From contig NC_084596.1 of assembly GCF_033807715.1 (NCBI RefSeq), forward strand, positions 34,682,879-34,746,878: a DNA stretch of 64,000 nt, in the 5' to 3' direction. The notes below the pieces were generated by a model. That model was not told where the DNA came from, searched no databases, and saw nothing but the letters and a program-made list of their open reading frames with translations. The position numbers and the translations under genes are program-made. The stretch is from Cololabis saira (lineage: Eukaryota > Chordata > Actinopteri > Beloniformes > Belonidae). This document shows positions 1-11,873 of the stretch, one piece after another (within the stretch, counting starts at the first letter, position 1; each line of letters starts with the position of its first letter).

Positions 1-524
1 CAGATTTGTTCATTCCAGGGTTTTTCAGTCCAGGGTTGTTTATTCCATCTATTTACCCATTTCTAGTTTAACTAGAATGGACGGAGTTAAAGACAACTAA
101 GATGGCAATGACAAGAGCTCAAATAGAGTGATTTCAAATAAATCTTTGGAAAATCTGCAGGTGACGTCACAGAAGGTGTGTCCAGTTGTATTCACAACAT
201 CAATGAGGTTGGTAAGAGTTAGAGACACTCAACAAAAAAACCCAGAGGCTTAGATTAGTGCTGGCTATAAGGCTTGATAAAACCTCAGCTGACCAAAAAC
301 AAGGAGGTGTGTTTGTAAAGAGCAGGGTCCCAGTACTCTGCCTTGGAGTTTCCCAGATTTATCAGCAAAATCTGTGCACATCCAAATATCTATAATGACT
401 TTTAAGAGGTACAAGTTGAAACATAAGCAAACGTCTTACTTGGGAGAGCCCTGGTGATCATATGTGATGATGTGTGGAGCTGTTGGTTGTTTGGGTTCAG
501 GTGGTTTCTCTGCTGTGTCTTCAG
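1..524. other. Intron sequence upstream of the first visible SLC4 exon
   Basis: No coding exon, RNA gene or well-defined repeat is visible here. It ends in a polypyrimidine tract and AG acceptor at 523-524. The short open frames over 436-660 are antisense or intron read-through of the exon that follows. Confidence 0.6.
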
Positions 525-3500
525 GCAGCCTCGGGTTCCTGGACCAGCCCTCAATAGTGTTTGTCCGGCTGCAGGAGGCGGTCCTTTTAGAGTCGGTGTT
601 GGAGGTTCCTGTCCCTGTCAGGTTCCTCTTCCTCCTCTTGGGCCCACCCACTGCTAACATTGACTACCACCAGATTGGACGCTCCATCGCCACGCTTATG
701 TCGGATAAGGTCAGTCTTGACAGACACATTTTATGGGATATCTCCACTAAGTGGTGTCAGATGGTCATTTTGACATTTCCTTTAGCACTTCAATGAAGCA
801 GCGTACGAAGCAGAAGACCGCCAGGAACTGCTAACAGCCATCAACCATTTTCTGGACCTCAGCATGGTCATCCCTCCATCTGAGTTTGGCAAAGATGAGC
901 TGCTGCACCAACAGGACCAGAAGAAGAAGGAGCTACAGGGGAAACAGGGCAGCAATCAGCCGGATGAAGGTCGGGCCTCTCACTCTCTCACTCACTCTCA
1001 CAGTCCTTTTGGTCACAGATGCCTCTGGAGGATGGGTTTGTAGGTGGAGGAGAGAAAGATCAGATTATGATCCACCTTGCTGAGAGCAGGTCGTGCAGAG
1101 GACCTGTTTGCATATAACAAGTCTAACATTTTGTTTCTGCTGGTGGAAGACTTGAAAAACTGTTGAAACGTTGGAAATGTGACAGAGAGAGACGTGGCTG
1201 AAATCACCAGTCACAGTTCAAAATGTGCAGGGTTGTGGAGTCTGTAGCCTAGCAACAACAACTGATGTTGTGCTGTCACAAGCAACGCCTGTCCTAGGTG
1301 ACGTCGGGATGTAATCTCCCACTACAATAACACTGGTGACCTCTCTTAGTAGATAAAAATGATGGAAACTCACAGCTAAAAATTGAATATCCAGGCTGCA
1401 GAAACAATGTTTCCACGTCCTGGATCACAACTGTTGTTGACAAGCACCAATTCCATTGCCCTTACCCTTTCCTCTTCAAGTCTTCAGCATTGTCTGAAAG
1501 CCGGACAGAGACACGGTGAAATCAGGGATATACTCCTGTAACCATGTCTCACTTAAACACATTCAAATTTATCCAGATTTCATGAATGAGGTTCATTGAG
1601 TGGATCATGAGCTCCTCTGTATGCCAGAGTATTCTAGAGACACATATGAGGACATCTGTCTGACAGCTACCAGATTAATTTTATTACGGTTTTTACACAA
1701 AAAGAACACAAGACTGTGATAATTTGGTCCACTTGACTGGACAGTAAGTTTTGAATCAGGAAAATTGTGACCTCAGAGGTGTTCCTGAGCATTTTTCTTC
1801 TCTTCCAGATTCTCTTGTTCCCTCCAAACCCGGAAATGAGCCTCTGAGACGTTCAGGACGTCTCTTCGGTGGTCTGATCAAAGATGTGACGCGACGCTAC
1901 CCTCAATACGTCAGCGATCTCCGCGATGCGCTGAACCCTCAGTGTATGGCTGCGGTCATCTTCATCTACTTCGCCGCTCTGTCTCCTGCTATCACCTTTG
2001 GTGGACTGCTTGGTAAGTCCGAACCTCAGAACTCAGGACCTGACCTCTTGGATCATCTTAAACACCTGCCATCTCTGTATGTGGCGCAGGTGAGAAAACT
2101 GAGGGTCTGATTGGCGTGTCGGAGCTCATCGTTGCCACGGCGCTGCAGGGCATCGTGTTCAGTGTGCTGGGAGCTCAACCTCTACTGGTGATCGGCTTCT
2201 CTGGACCGTTGCTGGTTTTTGAGGAGGCCTTCTACACTGTGAGCTCACCTGATACACCAGAAGCAGCTTTCATTCATGTTGCTACATTTTCCCACTAAAA
2301 GCCCTGAAGATATCTGACTATCATCTCCAACTGTCCTGGTGGTACACATGGCTCTGTCTTGAGACCTTCTTTATTTCTCTTGATGGAGTGCACTTGAAGA
2401 GACAGTTAGAAGGAATAGTTGTGATTAAAGATCCTTAAAGATGTGTCAGCATGGACCTGGAAGCAGCTCCTCTCACATTTGCTTCAGTTTGTGTGTGTGT
2501 ATATATATTGCATTCCTTGTCATTATCACCCCAAAAATATGTCGTTTGTTCAAATGGTGATATGTAGTCATTGTTCACTTTTTTCTCATATCAAAGTTAA
2601 GTAAAGTGGTGACATTTTAATCTACCTTCCTCCCAGATGAAATACTAAGTACTCTCCTGCCTCTCTGATCTCAATAGCTGTAGTTGTCCAATCAAATCTA
2701 AGCACCTCCCAAACACCTGGAGTCTGTCTCAACTCGTCTCTCACACAAGACTCCTTCCTTTTTCAGTTTCCACCACTTCATCCTCTGCTCTGCCTTTGTC
2801 CTCATCATCTTCCTCATGACCAGGGTCATCCTACACACCACCATCCTTTGACGTCTGGGTACACTCTCCCCTACTACTATTGGTCAGATGGTGACTTGCT
2901 AAACTCCTTCAGGTTACATCGTCTACACAAGATGTAGTCCACCTGTGTGCTCCTACCTCCACTCTTATAAGTGACCCTGTGTTCCTGCCTCTTCTGGATA
3001 AATTGTTCACTACAGTTATTTTTATCCTTTTTGCAAAGTCTACCACCATCTGAACATCATGTCCTGGATACCAAACCTGCCCATCACCCCTCATCACCTC
3101 TGTTGTCTTCTCCAACATGTCCATTGACGTCTGCACCAATCAAAACAGCTTGAACTCTGCTCCTTAGCTTCTAGCCTTACTACCTTTCCACCTGGTCTCC
3201 CGAGTACACAGAAGATCAATCAACTCTCTTGCTTTTCCCGACATAATCCAAACAATCACAGTTCATACTTTCAGCTCTAGTCTTTCTCTTTCCCCCTTTT
3301 CTCTCTGCCTACAGACACACCTACCTCCTCTCCTTCTTCCAACAACAGTAGCCCAGTTTCCATCATCAAGGGTCAACAGCGCAGATGGCGGTTGTTGTTA
3401 AGCCAGGCCTCGTCTGATTTGGTATGGGGTTCATCAAGAGCGTCAGAAGCATTTTAAATGTGGGGAAGACACACTGGTGAGGGGCCTGGATGGCCCTCAC

Positions 3501-6500
3501 CCAGAACGTTTTTAATGAAGTAAATGCCATTTCCTGTATTCTTGTGCATTTTAACAGTTTCTTAGACACCTACTTCTATGGAGCAGACGTGGACTTATTC
3601 TTGGCCTTACAAAACAGTCAAACTGGCAAAAACTAATCTAACTAAACTAACAATGGTTTTGTCATTGTGGTATTTAGATAAAGTAACTGAAACAAATTGA
3701 GGCAATAATTTTGAAATTTGGGGGGGTGGTCGGCGGCATCCCCCTCACATATAATGGTTGCAATGCATATGGAAGTCATGGGTCTTGTGATTTGCTTTTT
3801 TAGTTTGGCATGGGTCTTACATCAGATGTCCTTCCTGACACGACCCTCTGCATTCATCCGGACATTGGACCGGGTTCAGATGACTCCAGCTTGTGACCCC
3901 TTCAGGGTCCATTGAACACACATGACTACTGAAATATAGAAATTTGCCCAGTAAAAGGCTAACATAAGCAAATATTCTGAAGTGAACTAAACAAAGGTTG
4001 ATGGGTTGTTCTCCTTTCTACTGCTGAATCTTGGTGTTCCTCTTTAGTTCTGTAAAGACAACGGGATCGAGTACCTGACGGGCCGGGTGTGGATCGGTTT
4101 CTGGCTGATCCTCATTGTCATCCTCACTGTGGCTTTTGAAGGAAGCATTCTGGTTCGCTTTGTTTCCCGCTTCACTCAAGAGATCTTCTCCTTCCTCATC
4201 TCTCTCATCTTCATCTACGAGACCTTTGCTAAGCTGGTCAAAGTGAGTTCAGGAACGTGCACAGAATGTGATGGGACTAACTAAAGAATATGAGGGATTG
4301 TTTTGTCATCAGTCACAAACTCGGGAAATTCTTTCAGACACCATTCAAATCTTATTTTTTGGTCTCTCCCAGATCTTTAAGGAACATCCACTCCAGAACT
4401 GTCACCATGGAAACAACACAGTTTCTCCATCCCTGTGTAACTACACCATAGCTGCTGGGAGTCCTGGGAAGGTTGTCGGAGAGCCGAACACAGCACTGCT
4501 GTCACTGGTCCTGATGGCTGGGACATATTTCATCGCTTTCTACCTGCGCAAGTTCAAGAACAGCTCCTTCTTCCCAGGAAAGGTCAGTATCATGAACTGT
4601 ATGACACGAACCGGTAAAATGGTGCTTTGTTGTCAACAGACATTTATAAGGAGTGCTCTAGAAGCCCAATTGCAGGAGCTGTGATCATTTGTCAGAAGCT
4701 GACTCCGCCCATCTGCTGGTTTATCCAAATGTTGTGAAACAAAAATATTTAGCCAATAAACCTGGTGGATGCTTGGACCACACTGAGCTCAGTTACCACA
4801 TGCTACTAATTTATCTTAGCTCATGCTAACCTATGATGCTAACAGTAATTCTTGTTGCTGAGGAAATTATATTTCAGATGTTCTTTTGTTAGGCCCAGTC
4901 CCAATACTCCCACTACCCCTACTTTTCAGCCCTACCCCTAAATTTTGCGCGTTCCCGTGAGGGTAGTGGTGTCCCAATTCCTCTTTTCATCTAGGGGTAG
5001 TGGCGAAAACGAGGGCTAGTGGTTATCAATCTAGCCCTTCAGAGCGAGGGTTTTCAGATGCTCACTAGCTGACCGAGTACTAGAGAAATTTCCCAGAATG
5101 CTTTTCGTCGTCATTTGCAGACTGAATCAAACGAAAAAACATGGCGGACATTTCTTATTTTTTAGTGAATAAAATCAATATTTTGAGTTAGTTTCTGCAT
5201 AAAAATGCATTTTGATTACATTTCTAGCGAGAAATATATATTTTACTTTTATAATATTCATTCAGTGAATGTATATAATCACTTGCTTGCTCGTTGTTGC
5301 GAAGATCTCGCCAGAATAAAGGCTGATTTATGGTTCCGCGTTACACCAACGTAGAGCCTACGGCGTAGGTTAGGCGACGACGCGCTGCGTACGGTGTGCG
5401 TCGCCGCGTACCCTACGCCGTAGGCCCTGCGTCGATTTAACGCGGAACCATAAATCAGCTCCCGAGCCGGCGGCTCTAGATATCCCCCGAAAACATCGGA
5501 TCAAATTTCTTAACAGGCGTTATTAGGATAAACTGAGCCCAGGTTGGGGATCTTAACGGTTACTTTTACGCCTGAAAAAATATTAAAACTTAATAAAGTG
5601 GCATATTAACAACGCTACAGCGGAAATTAAAACGTCCTTTTAGCTCTCGGCTTCCTGATATGGTGTGACGTATGTGCAAACGTAACTACGCAGTTGCTTA
5701 CGTACCCGAAGGTGACCACGCAGTGACGTAGCAAGTGGTGTCTCAATCCTTAGGGAAGATTACAAGGGCCCTACTCATTTTTAGGGCTAGTGGTAGTGGG
5801 TGAGGGCTAGTGGTAGAAAGTAAGGGGTGTATTGGGATTGGCCCTTAGTAAACTGTGATCTGCCCTCTGATTCTTGAGAGCACTGACCCCATCAGAACGA
5901 TTACGCTGTAGAAGCCACAAGAAGTGCCAAGTAAATGATGACAGCTGGTATTTAACCATAAACAGCTGTAAATAAAAATACCATGCCCCTGATTTTCACA
6001 TATATTTGTTGCTTTTGATCATTTTACCTGACAAAGTAAACAAAAATTCCAGTTTTTCCAGTTTATCAAATTCCAGGTACAGTTGTTATGGATGTGAAAG
6101 CTAATAATGGAGACAAAAACTGCTTTATAGTTCCAGGCAGGTAAATATGTTTATTTTTATGGTAAAGTTGAACAGTTTACAATGGAGCTCAATGGAGATC
6201 AATGTACTGTTGAATCAAAACCCTAGTGCTCAGTAGAAAAACTGCAAGTCCTGATCCAGACCCCAGTGGTCAGTAGAGGAACAGGTCCAGATATTCCTGC
6301 AGGGGTACATGGCTGAACCGGGACATGCTGACCACATTTGATTTCCTGGCCATTGCTCTATTACCCCTTTTCCATTATATAGTTTTTGACTTGACTCAAC
6401 TTGCCTTGGGGCACAAAAACCTGTGGACCCCTTGTTGCACCCCGAAGTGGGTTTGCTTGCAATTTTTCACTGTACCAAAGTTTAGTTGTGAAGTAAATAT

Positions 6501-9500
6501 CACGGCTGCTGTTTCGGGATTTTAAATGTGGTAGCTGTGAAGGAGTTGCTCTGAAAACTCATTAGAGACATTACTCTCTGGCCACTCAGTGGCCTGCAGC
6601 CTGGTGATGTTGCATTTTCAGCCCGTCCTAACTTGATTGGAACCCTGGCCAAGAAGGTGCAAAAAAAGGAGGTACCAACCGGTATCATCTTGTGGAAAAC
6701 CCTAAAAACAGAGTAAAGTTGAGTGGAGCCGAGCCGAGTAGATAGTGTGAAAGCCCCATTTGTGAGCACTCATGAAAAAACGTAGCCACTGTGGGAAAGA
6801 AGCGGATGTCCTGTCTAGATAACTGGACCAGCGGTGAAAACCTACTGAAGGAGAAACCATGCTGGTACAGACTTGATCCTTGGCCCTGACTCCAACTCCC
6901 TGAACTTAAGAGGATATGCTGCAGATGTTGTGATAGCAGGTACTTCGGGGACCCTTGGAGGTCCAATAGATTCCTTGACTCTGTTTGAACCAGCAGCCTC
7001 TGAGAAGTGGGTGAAGCTGTTTGGGCTCATCAGTGAACAGACACAAATGGTCACTTCCCATAGCCGGTGACCAAAGGGGAGGGTAGGTACGAAGACTGAC
7101 TGGTAAATCAAGTGCTTCGTGTTTTCAGCTCGTTTTTCACCACGACGGACCGATGCAGAATCTGCATCTCTGCTGATGCTGCTCCGGTCCACCTGTCAAT
7201 CTCCTGTTCCATACTTCCCTATTGTGTGTGTTTCAGCTCCGCAGGACCATCGGAGACTTTGGGGTTCCCATTGCCATCCTCATCATGGTGCTGGTGGACT
7301 ACAGCGTGGAGGACACGTACACCCAGGTCCGGCTGGAGCACAGTTGGAGGTTTTATCAAGTGCACATTTACTGAGAAAAGATCTGATAGGTGAATCTCTC
7401 TCCTATTGGCTAACAGAAGCTGAACGTACCCAGTGGGTTCTCGGTGTCTACCCCAGAGAAGCGAGGTTGGCTGATCTCTCCGCTGGGCTCGGATGGACTG
7501 TTTCCTGTTTGGATGATGGGAGCCAGCATCCTGCCAGCAATCTTGGTCTTCATCCTCATCTTCATGGAGTCCCAGATCACAGCGTACAACACTTATATAC
7601 AAACCTTTCCTGTCAGTTAGGATGTGTTGTTCCCAACATGAGATTACTTTGCCATAACTCAGGGGTTGTTTGTTATATATGAAACTAGGTTGTTCCTGTT
7701 AATCTGGGAACACTTGGTGTTGATTTAGGGCACTATTTTTGTCGACTTTTAGTTTTTAAACCTGGAAAAACATTGTGGTAGATTTCTGTTCAATAAACAA
7801 TGAGTCTGGATGTGACTTTGGTTCCCAGTCTCAAGCATTTGTAGGTGTCTTCTATTACCTGGTTTTCAGTCTCTTTTGTCTGCCCTACAGGCTGATTGTC
7901 AGTAAGAAGGAGAGGATGCTGATGAAGGGAACCGGTTTTCACTTGGACCTCCTGCTCATCGTGGTGACGGGTGGGATCTCAGCCCTGTTTGGTTTGCCTT
8001 GGTTATCAGCTGCTACGGTTCGATCGGTCACACATACCAACGCCCTGACTGTCATGAGCAAAGCTGTCGTCCCTGGAGACAAGCCTCGCATCCAGGAGGT
8101 CAAGGAGCAGAGGGTGACAGGCTTCCTGGTGGCTGTTTTAGTAGGTATGACTACTGTAAGGTGCCTTGAAAAACTGTGTTTTGCGGTCTGGGGAGCTGGT
8201 GAGTGCTATGGATCAATTTGTGTCGGCTCTTTACTTAGCAGCGTGACATCATACCAGCGTGATGCAGTGTCTCCTGTCAATACAATAATCACACCACCAA
8301 TAACTACTCCTTTTAAAATAAATAAAGAATTAAATGGTGTTTACATTGATATGGCGAAAAAACTGTTGGAAAAACTGTTGATGATGTCATAATCAAAACT
8401 GATTACATTAGTATAATTGTTTAATGGATCCTACCAAGTCCTACACTGTCATGGAGACACAAAAGGACCATCCTCCAAGGTTTCATCCAAAAAGCTGTAT
8501 TCACGATGACTTAATCCAGGCAGTAAAGAACATTTCTGTTCCTTGACTGACCACTGGGGCCTGGCTTCAGACCTTCAGTTCCTCTAACAACCACTAGGGT
8601 CTGGATCCAGATCTGCAGTGCCTTTACTGACCAATAGGGTCTGGATCCAAGAGTAAGTCAAGCCCCATTGACCTCAATGGACAACTCTCCATGGACTACC
8701 CTCCAGACTAACGTTGCCTGGACCTCCAACAGGACCCAGCTGTGATGAAGCCCTGGGTATTCTGAGTATTCTGAGTAATCTGAGTACTGTACTAAACCAG
8801 ACGTTCCGTGCCGCTCAGTGGAGATGTACTTTTTGTCTGCTGACCCGGTGTTTGCTCTGTAAGGTCTGTCCATCGTGATTGGCGAGGTTCTGCGTCAGAT
8901 CCCTCTGGCTGTGCTGTTTGGGATCTTCCTCTATATGGGTGTGATGTCCCTGAACGGGAACCAGCTCACAGAGCGCCTCATTCTGCTGCTGATGCCCCCC
9001 AAGTACCACCCGGACCACAGCTATGTCCGCCAGGTAAGCCCAGTCTCAGTCTTGCACCTGTCCCTAAGGGGTTGAGTCAGATAAGTAGATGATGATGAAT
9101 CGGACGTGGTAGCACACCTGAATTTGACGTACGACAACAAAGGTTGAGCTCTGACATACTCATTGCATGACTTCAGTGCTGTGACATCAGAGGTGTCAAG
9201 TAACGAAGTACAAATACTTCGTTAACTTACTTAAGTAGAAATTTTGGTTATCTATACTTCACTGGAGTAATTATTTTTCAGACGACTTTTTACTTTTACT
9301 CCTTACATTTTCACACAATTATCTGTACTTTTTACTCCTTACGTTTTAAAAACAGCCTTGTTACTCTATTTCATTTCGGTCTTTAAATAAAAACTATCCA
9401 GTTAAATTGCTCCATCCGGATAGAGTGAATTTGGTTGTGGTTGTTTCAGATGTTCTTGTCCAGTTTTGTTCTTACATCCGTTCCCTCAGATTCCTGCAAC

Positions 9501-11873
9501 TAAACTTGGATGTACATTCCAATAAAGGTTAGGATAAATGATAACATGCCTCTGAAGTTTGACTTTTTGCACCATTACAATACTTATAGGCAACTAGTCA
9601 TCATATCTTCTGCTCTCTGAAACACATGTTAATGCTCAATAGTACACATAGATGGTTCTTTAATATATTTGCATTATACTAAGATGCATTCATTTTCAAT
9701 GGCTTTTGTCCTTAATGGCTTTTTTCCCCCTTACGTTACTTTTACTTTTATACTTTAAGTAGTTTTGAAACCAGTACTTTTATACTTTTACTTGAGTAAA
9801 AAACTTGAGTTGATACTTCAACTTCTACAGGAGTATTTTTTAAATCTAGTATCTATACTTCTACCTGAGTAATGAATGTGAATACTTTTGACACCTCTGT
9901 GTGACATCCAGCTCTTCACAGACAGTTGATGCTCAACAACAAATCACAGCTGGGGGGTCGTGGGGAGATGGACTGCACCTGCAACCATCCGGTTTTATCC
10001 AATGATCCTCCTGGAGAAAAACCAAGAACAACATAGTGGCTCAGATTAGTGGAGTTCGGTCTGGCAGCTGCGCATCCTGTTCTGCTGAAAGAACTGCAAC
10101 ATGGACGCAGCCTGCATGAAAAAAAACCCTAAAAAACTTTATTTCACATCAGATGCTATGGTCTTGATCAAAAACTGGACTCCAAGTGTGAACCTGATCT
10201 GGACCTGGACCTGGACCTGGACCTGAACTTGGACTTTGACTTGGACTTGGACAGAACCTGGACTGTTTCAGCTTGGGTCATGCAGGACCTGGGCTGGGAT
10301 ACTTTGGTCTTAACTGTATTGACGGGTAACTCCTCTGTTGTGTCCCACAGGTGCAGACATTGAGGATGCACTTGTTCACTCTTGTCGAGCTGACATGTCT
10401 GTCTCTGCTGTGGGTCGTCATGGCAACAGCGGCAGCTCTGGCATTCCCCTTCATGCTGCTACTGACCATCCCCATAAGGATGCTGCTGCTGCCCCGCATC
10501 TTCAGCCGCAGGGAGCTCCAGAGTGTGAGTCTGCCCTGCTGCCCTGCTCTTTATACATGTCCTACATACAGGAACTACGTTATAGATGGTCTTTATACAG
10601 GATTGTCCCAGAAAATTAGAATATTGTGATAAAGTCCTTTATTTTCTGTAATGCAAAAATGTCATACATTCTGGATTCATTACAAATCAACTGAAATATT
10701 GCAAGCCTTTTATTATTTTAATATTGCGGATCATGGCTTACAGCTTAAGAAAACTCAAATATCCTATCTCAAAAAATTAGAATATTCTGGGAATCTTAAT
10801 CTTAAACTGTAAACCATAATCAGCAATATTAAAATAATAAAAGGCTTGCAATATTTCAGTTGATTTGTAATGAATCCAGAATGTATGACATTTTTGTTTT
10901 TAATGCATTACAGAAAATAAAGAACTTTATCACAATATTCTAATTTTCTGAGACAGTCCTGTACTTGTCTGTTGTTGTTTGTGTAGTTCTGTAATGGCAT
11001 TGAAGCTGTGGAACGATGTTCACATGGCACAGCGGAGCTTTAAAAGAGGAACAAACTGGCTAAAATCTCACTGAGCCAGCAGTCACAGAACAAAAAAAAA
11101 CACTTCATTGTTTATGGTCCAACTCTGAACTTAGTCCCATATTTGGTGTTTCACCTTTAGACATCAGATTCCAGTGGAAACACAAGTCTCTGGGACCAAT
11201 CGAAAACATCTCTGATCCGTCAGAATGTTTCCATTAATGGTAGGAGAGTACAAAAGCAGGACTACGGAGAGCTTTCTTGAGCAAACCTGCTGTTTTCCTC
11301 TCCTACTTGTTATTTCAGTTGAGGTGTCAATCATCCAGATCAATCATCGTTTCTGAGATATGTTCTTGAAACACCCACAGCTCAGCAACTGTTCCACATG
11401 GGGGCGCTGGAATGCAAGGAAGACATCTCTAATACAAACCCAAAACTGTTCTTGTTTAAATTAATTTATAAGTTTAGGAATGTATCATTGTAATCATATA
11501 AACATGGATAGTCTTATTAAACATTCCTCTTCAAAAACCTCTAAAAACTCTCCTGAGATTGAACTCACGATGAACTCATTAAAGATTAGACGTGTGGTTT
11601 TAGGCAGGCTATAATGTGATGGGTTATGACCTCACAAAATAACCCTGGCTTGTCATTGGTCAGTTTTGTGAGCGAGGCCTATGGGGAGGGTTTTCTTATT
11701 TCTGAACCCCTCAGTCCTCTGACCCGCAGCTGCTTGGACTCTGCCATCTGGTGGACAGTCCTGACATGTGTCTCTGGTCTCTGGTCCTGCAGCTGGATGC
11801 TGATGATGCAGAGCCCCCCCTGGAGGAGAAGGAGGGTCAGGACGAGTACTCGCAGCTGCAGATGCCCGTGTGA
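525..11873 (+). CDS. SLC4 anion exchanger, AE1/AE2 group (band 3-like), 5'-truncated by the window edge
   Basis: Electroneutral Cl-/HCO3- exchanger of the plasma membrane. Twelve exons join in frame with GT-AG junctions: 525-709, 786-969, 1809-2012, 2090-2238, 4048-4242, 4373-4582, 7237-7326, 7417-7583, 7891-8144, 8864-9033, 10351-10524, 11793-11873 (stop TGA 11871-11873), giving about 686 residues. The first two exons are the end of the cytosolic band-3 domain ([26 protein letters not shown]). From exon 3 on it is the multi-pass transport domain ([62 protein letters not shown]). The glutamate of MESQITALIVSK matches the proton/sulfate-site Glu681 of human AE1. Two N-glycosylation sequons (NNT, NYT) lie in the loop encoded by 4373-4582. 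The tail starts LDADDAEP, like the AE1 carbonic-anhydrase-II motif, and ends MPV. The middle ([24 protein letters not shown]) and tail favour AE1/SLC4A1; PEKRGW, SKKERML and VPGDKP favour AE2/SLC4A2. The ortholog is therefore left open. The N-terminal part lies before base 1. Confidence 0.95.
2640..3360 (-). mobile_element. RTE-type LINE fragment, endonuclease region, antisense
   Basis: In the intron after the SLC4 exon ending at 2238. On the minus strand it translates in broken frames to segments such as [15 protein letters not shown] and a following [13 protein letters not shown] stretch with stops, which I read as the apurinic-endonuclease half of a fish RTE-type LINE ORF. Ends are approximate and no TSD was found. 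The same LINE type occurs in + orientation at about 34.1-35.9 kb. Confidence 0.6.
3420..3640. repeat. Dispersed repeat, copy 1 (partner at 36180-36410)
   Basis: This stretch and 36180-36410 share a common order of blocks: GTCAGAAGCATTT near the start, CTGGATGG in the middle, and AGACACCTACTT(C/T)TATGGAG followed by a TTACAAAA block at the end. I could not assign it to a named family. It is noncoding in both places (SLC4 intron; TRIM intron 2). Confidence 0.55.
3718..3916 (-). mobile_element. RTE-type LINE 5' segment, antisense
   Basis: The reverse complement contains the run GTCAGGAAGGACATCTGATG followed by ATGCCAAACTAA, which matches the segment around 34176-34220 at the 5' end of the + strand RTE-type LINE. 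It lies in the same SLC4 intron as the endonuclease fragment, with about 360 bp of other repeat between them. Confidence 0.5.
4892..5844. mobile_element. PIF/Harbinger-like non-autonomous DNA transposon, copy 1
   Basis: The 953-bp element in an SLC4 intron has imperfect terminal inverted repeats (left GGCCCAGTCCCAATAC; right end reverse-complemented GGGCCAATCCCAATAC). It is flanked by TTA at 4889-4891 and TTA at 5845-5847, a 3-bp TSD as expected for PIF/Harbinger. The interior carries a nested palindromic MITE (5320-5459). A truncated second copy is at about 16705-17523. No transposase frame is present. Confidence 0.7.
5320..5459. repeat. Palindromic MITE nested in the Harbinger-like element (copy A)
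   Basis: Near-perfect inverted arms begin AGGCTGATTTATGGTTCCGC and return as GCGGAACCATAAATCAGC, with repeated CTACGCCGTAGG-type blocks inside. The predicted transcript would fold into one long hairpin. The right terminus is eroded, so no TSD remains. The same erosion is seen in copy B at 16835-16963, so both were inherited with the larger element. Confidence 0.85.
6040..6300. repeat. Dispersed repeat family R1, copy in SLC4 intron
   Basis: Shares order and wording with 30095-30265: CATGGATGTGAAA, AAATATGTTTATTT, TAAAGTTG, CAATGGAGATCA, then AGTGGTCAGTAGA and a tract describing alternating AACTGCAGGTC-like blocks. Other pieces of the family are at about 8500-8690, 24430-24560, 25108-25170, 36560-36700, 49680-49740 and 61735-61810. 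Noncoding; class not recognised. Confidence 0.55.
6357..6765. mobile_element. MITE-like repeat with CCCCTTTTCCA / GTGTGAAAGCCCC ends
   Basis: The left end reads TACCCCTTTTCCATTATA and the right end GTGTGAAAGCCCCATT. Inside the right end is a GAGTGGAGCCGAGCCGAGTAG block that recalls the subterminal sequence of common fish hAT MITEs; a related left end is at 47546. No clear TSD. Confidence 0.4.
8440..8700. repeat. R1-type repeat in SLC4 intron
   Basis: Contains tandem-like phrases (TGACCACTGGGGCCTGG, CAACCACTAGGGTCTGGATCC, TGACCAATAGGGTCTGGATCC) and CCATTGACCTCAATGGA, as in other R1 pieces. Noncoding. Confidence 0.45.
9188..9899. mobile_element. hAT-type non-autonomous transposon with perfect 8-bp TSD (copy 1)
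   Basis: The ends are perfect inverted repeats CAGAGGTGTCAA and TTGACACCTCTG. The flanks are TGTGACAT at 9180-9187 and TGTGACAT at 9900-9907. The interior is made of AAGTAC/TACTT-rich sequence shared with 28720-29747 and 61811-62521. No transposase. Located in the SLC4 intron after the exon ending at 9033. Confidence 0.9.
10189..10265. repeat. GGACCT/GGACTT hexamer minisatellite
   Basis: About 12 imperfect six-base units (GGACCT changing to GGACTT) in an SLC4 intron, about 85 bp before the acceptor of exon 10351-10524. Confidence 0.85.
10598..10961. mobile_element. Tc1/mariner-type hairpin MITE with TA target duplication
   Basis: Two long inverted arms: CAGGATTGTCCCAGAAAATT at the left, and its complement ending GAGACAGTCCTG at the right, with inner arms around TTGCAAGCCTTTTATTATTT. 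TA at 10596-10597 and 10962-10963 flanks it. The near-perfect arms (about 150 bp each) predict one long hairpin. It lies 73 bp after the SLC4 exon ending at 10524, inside the last intron. Confidence 0.85.

Noticed and set aside
7119..7682. 187-aa + strand frame over the SLC4 exons
   Set aside because: It is in a different frame from the conserved exchanger exons 7237-7326 and 7417-7583.
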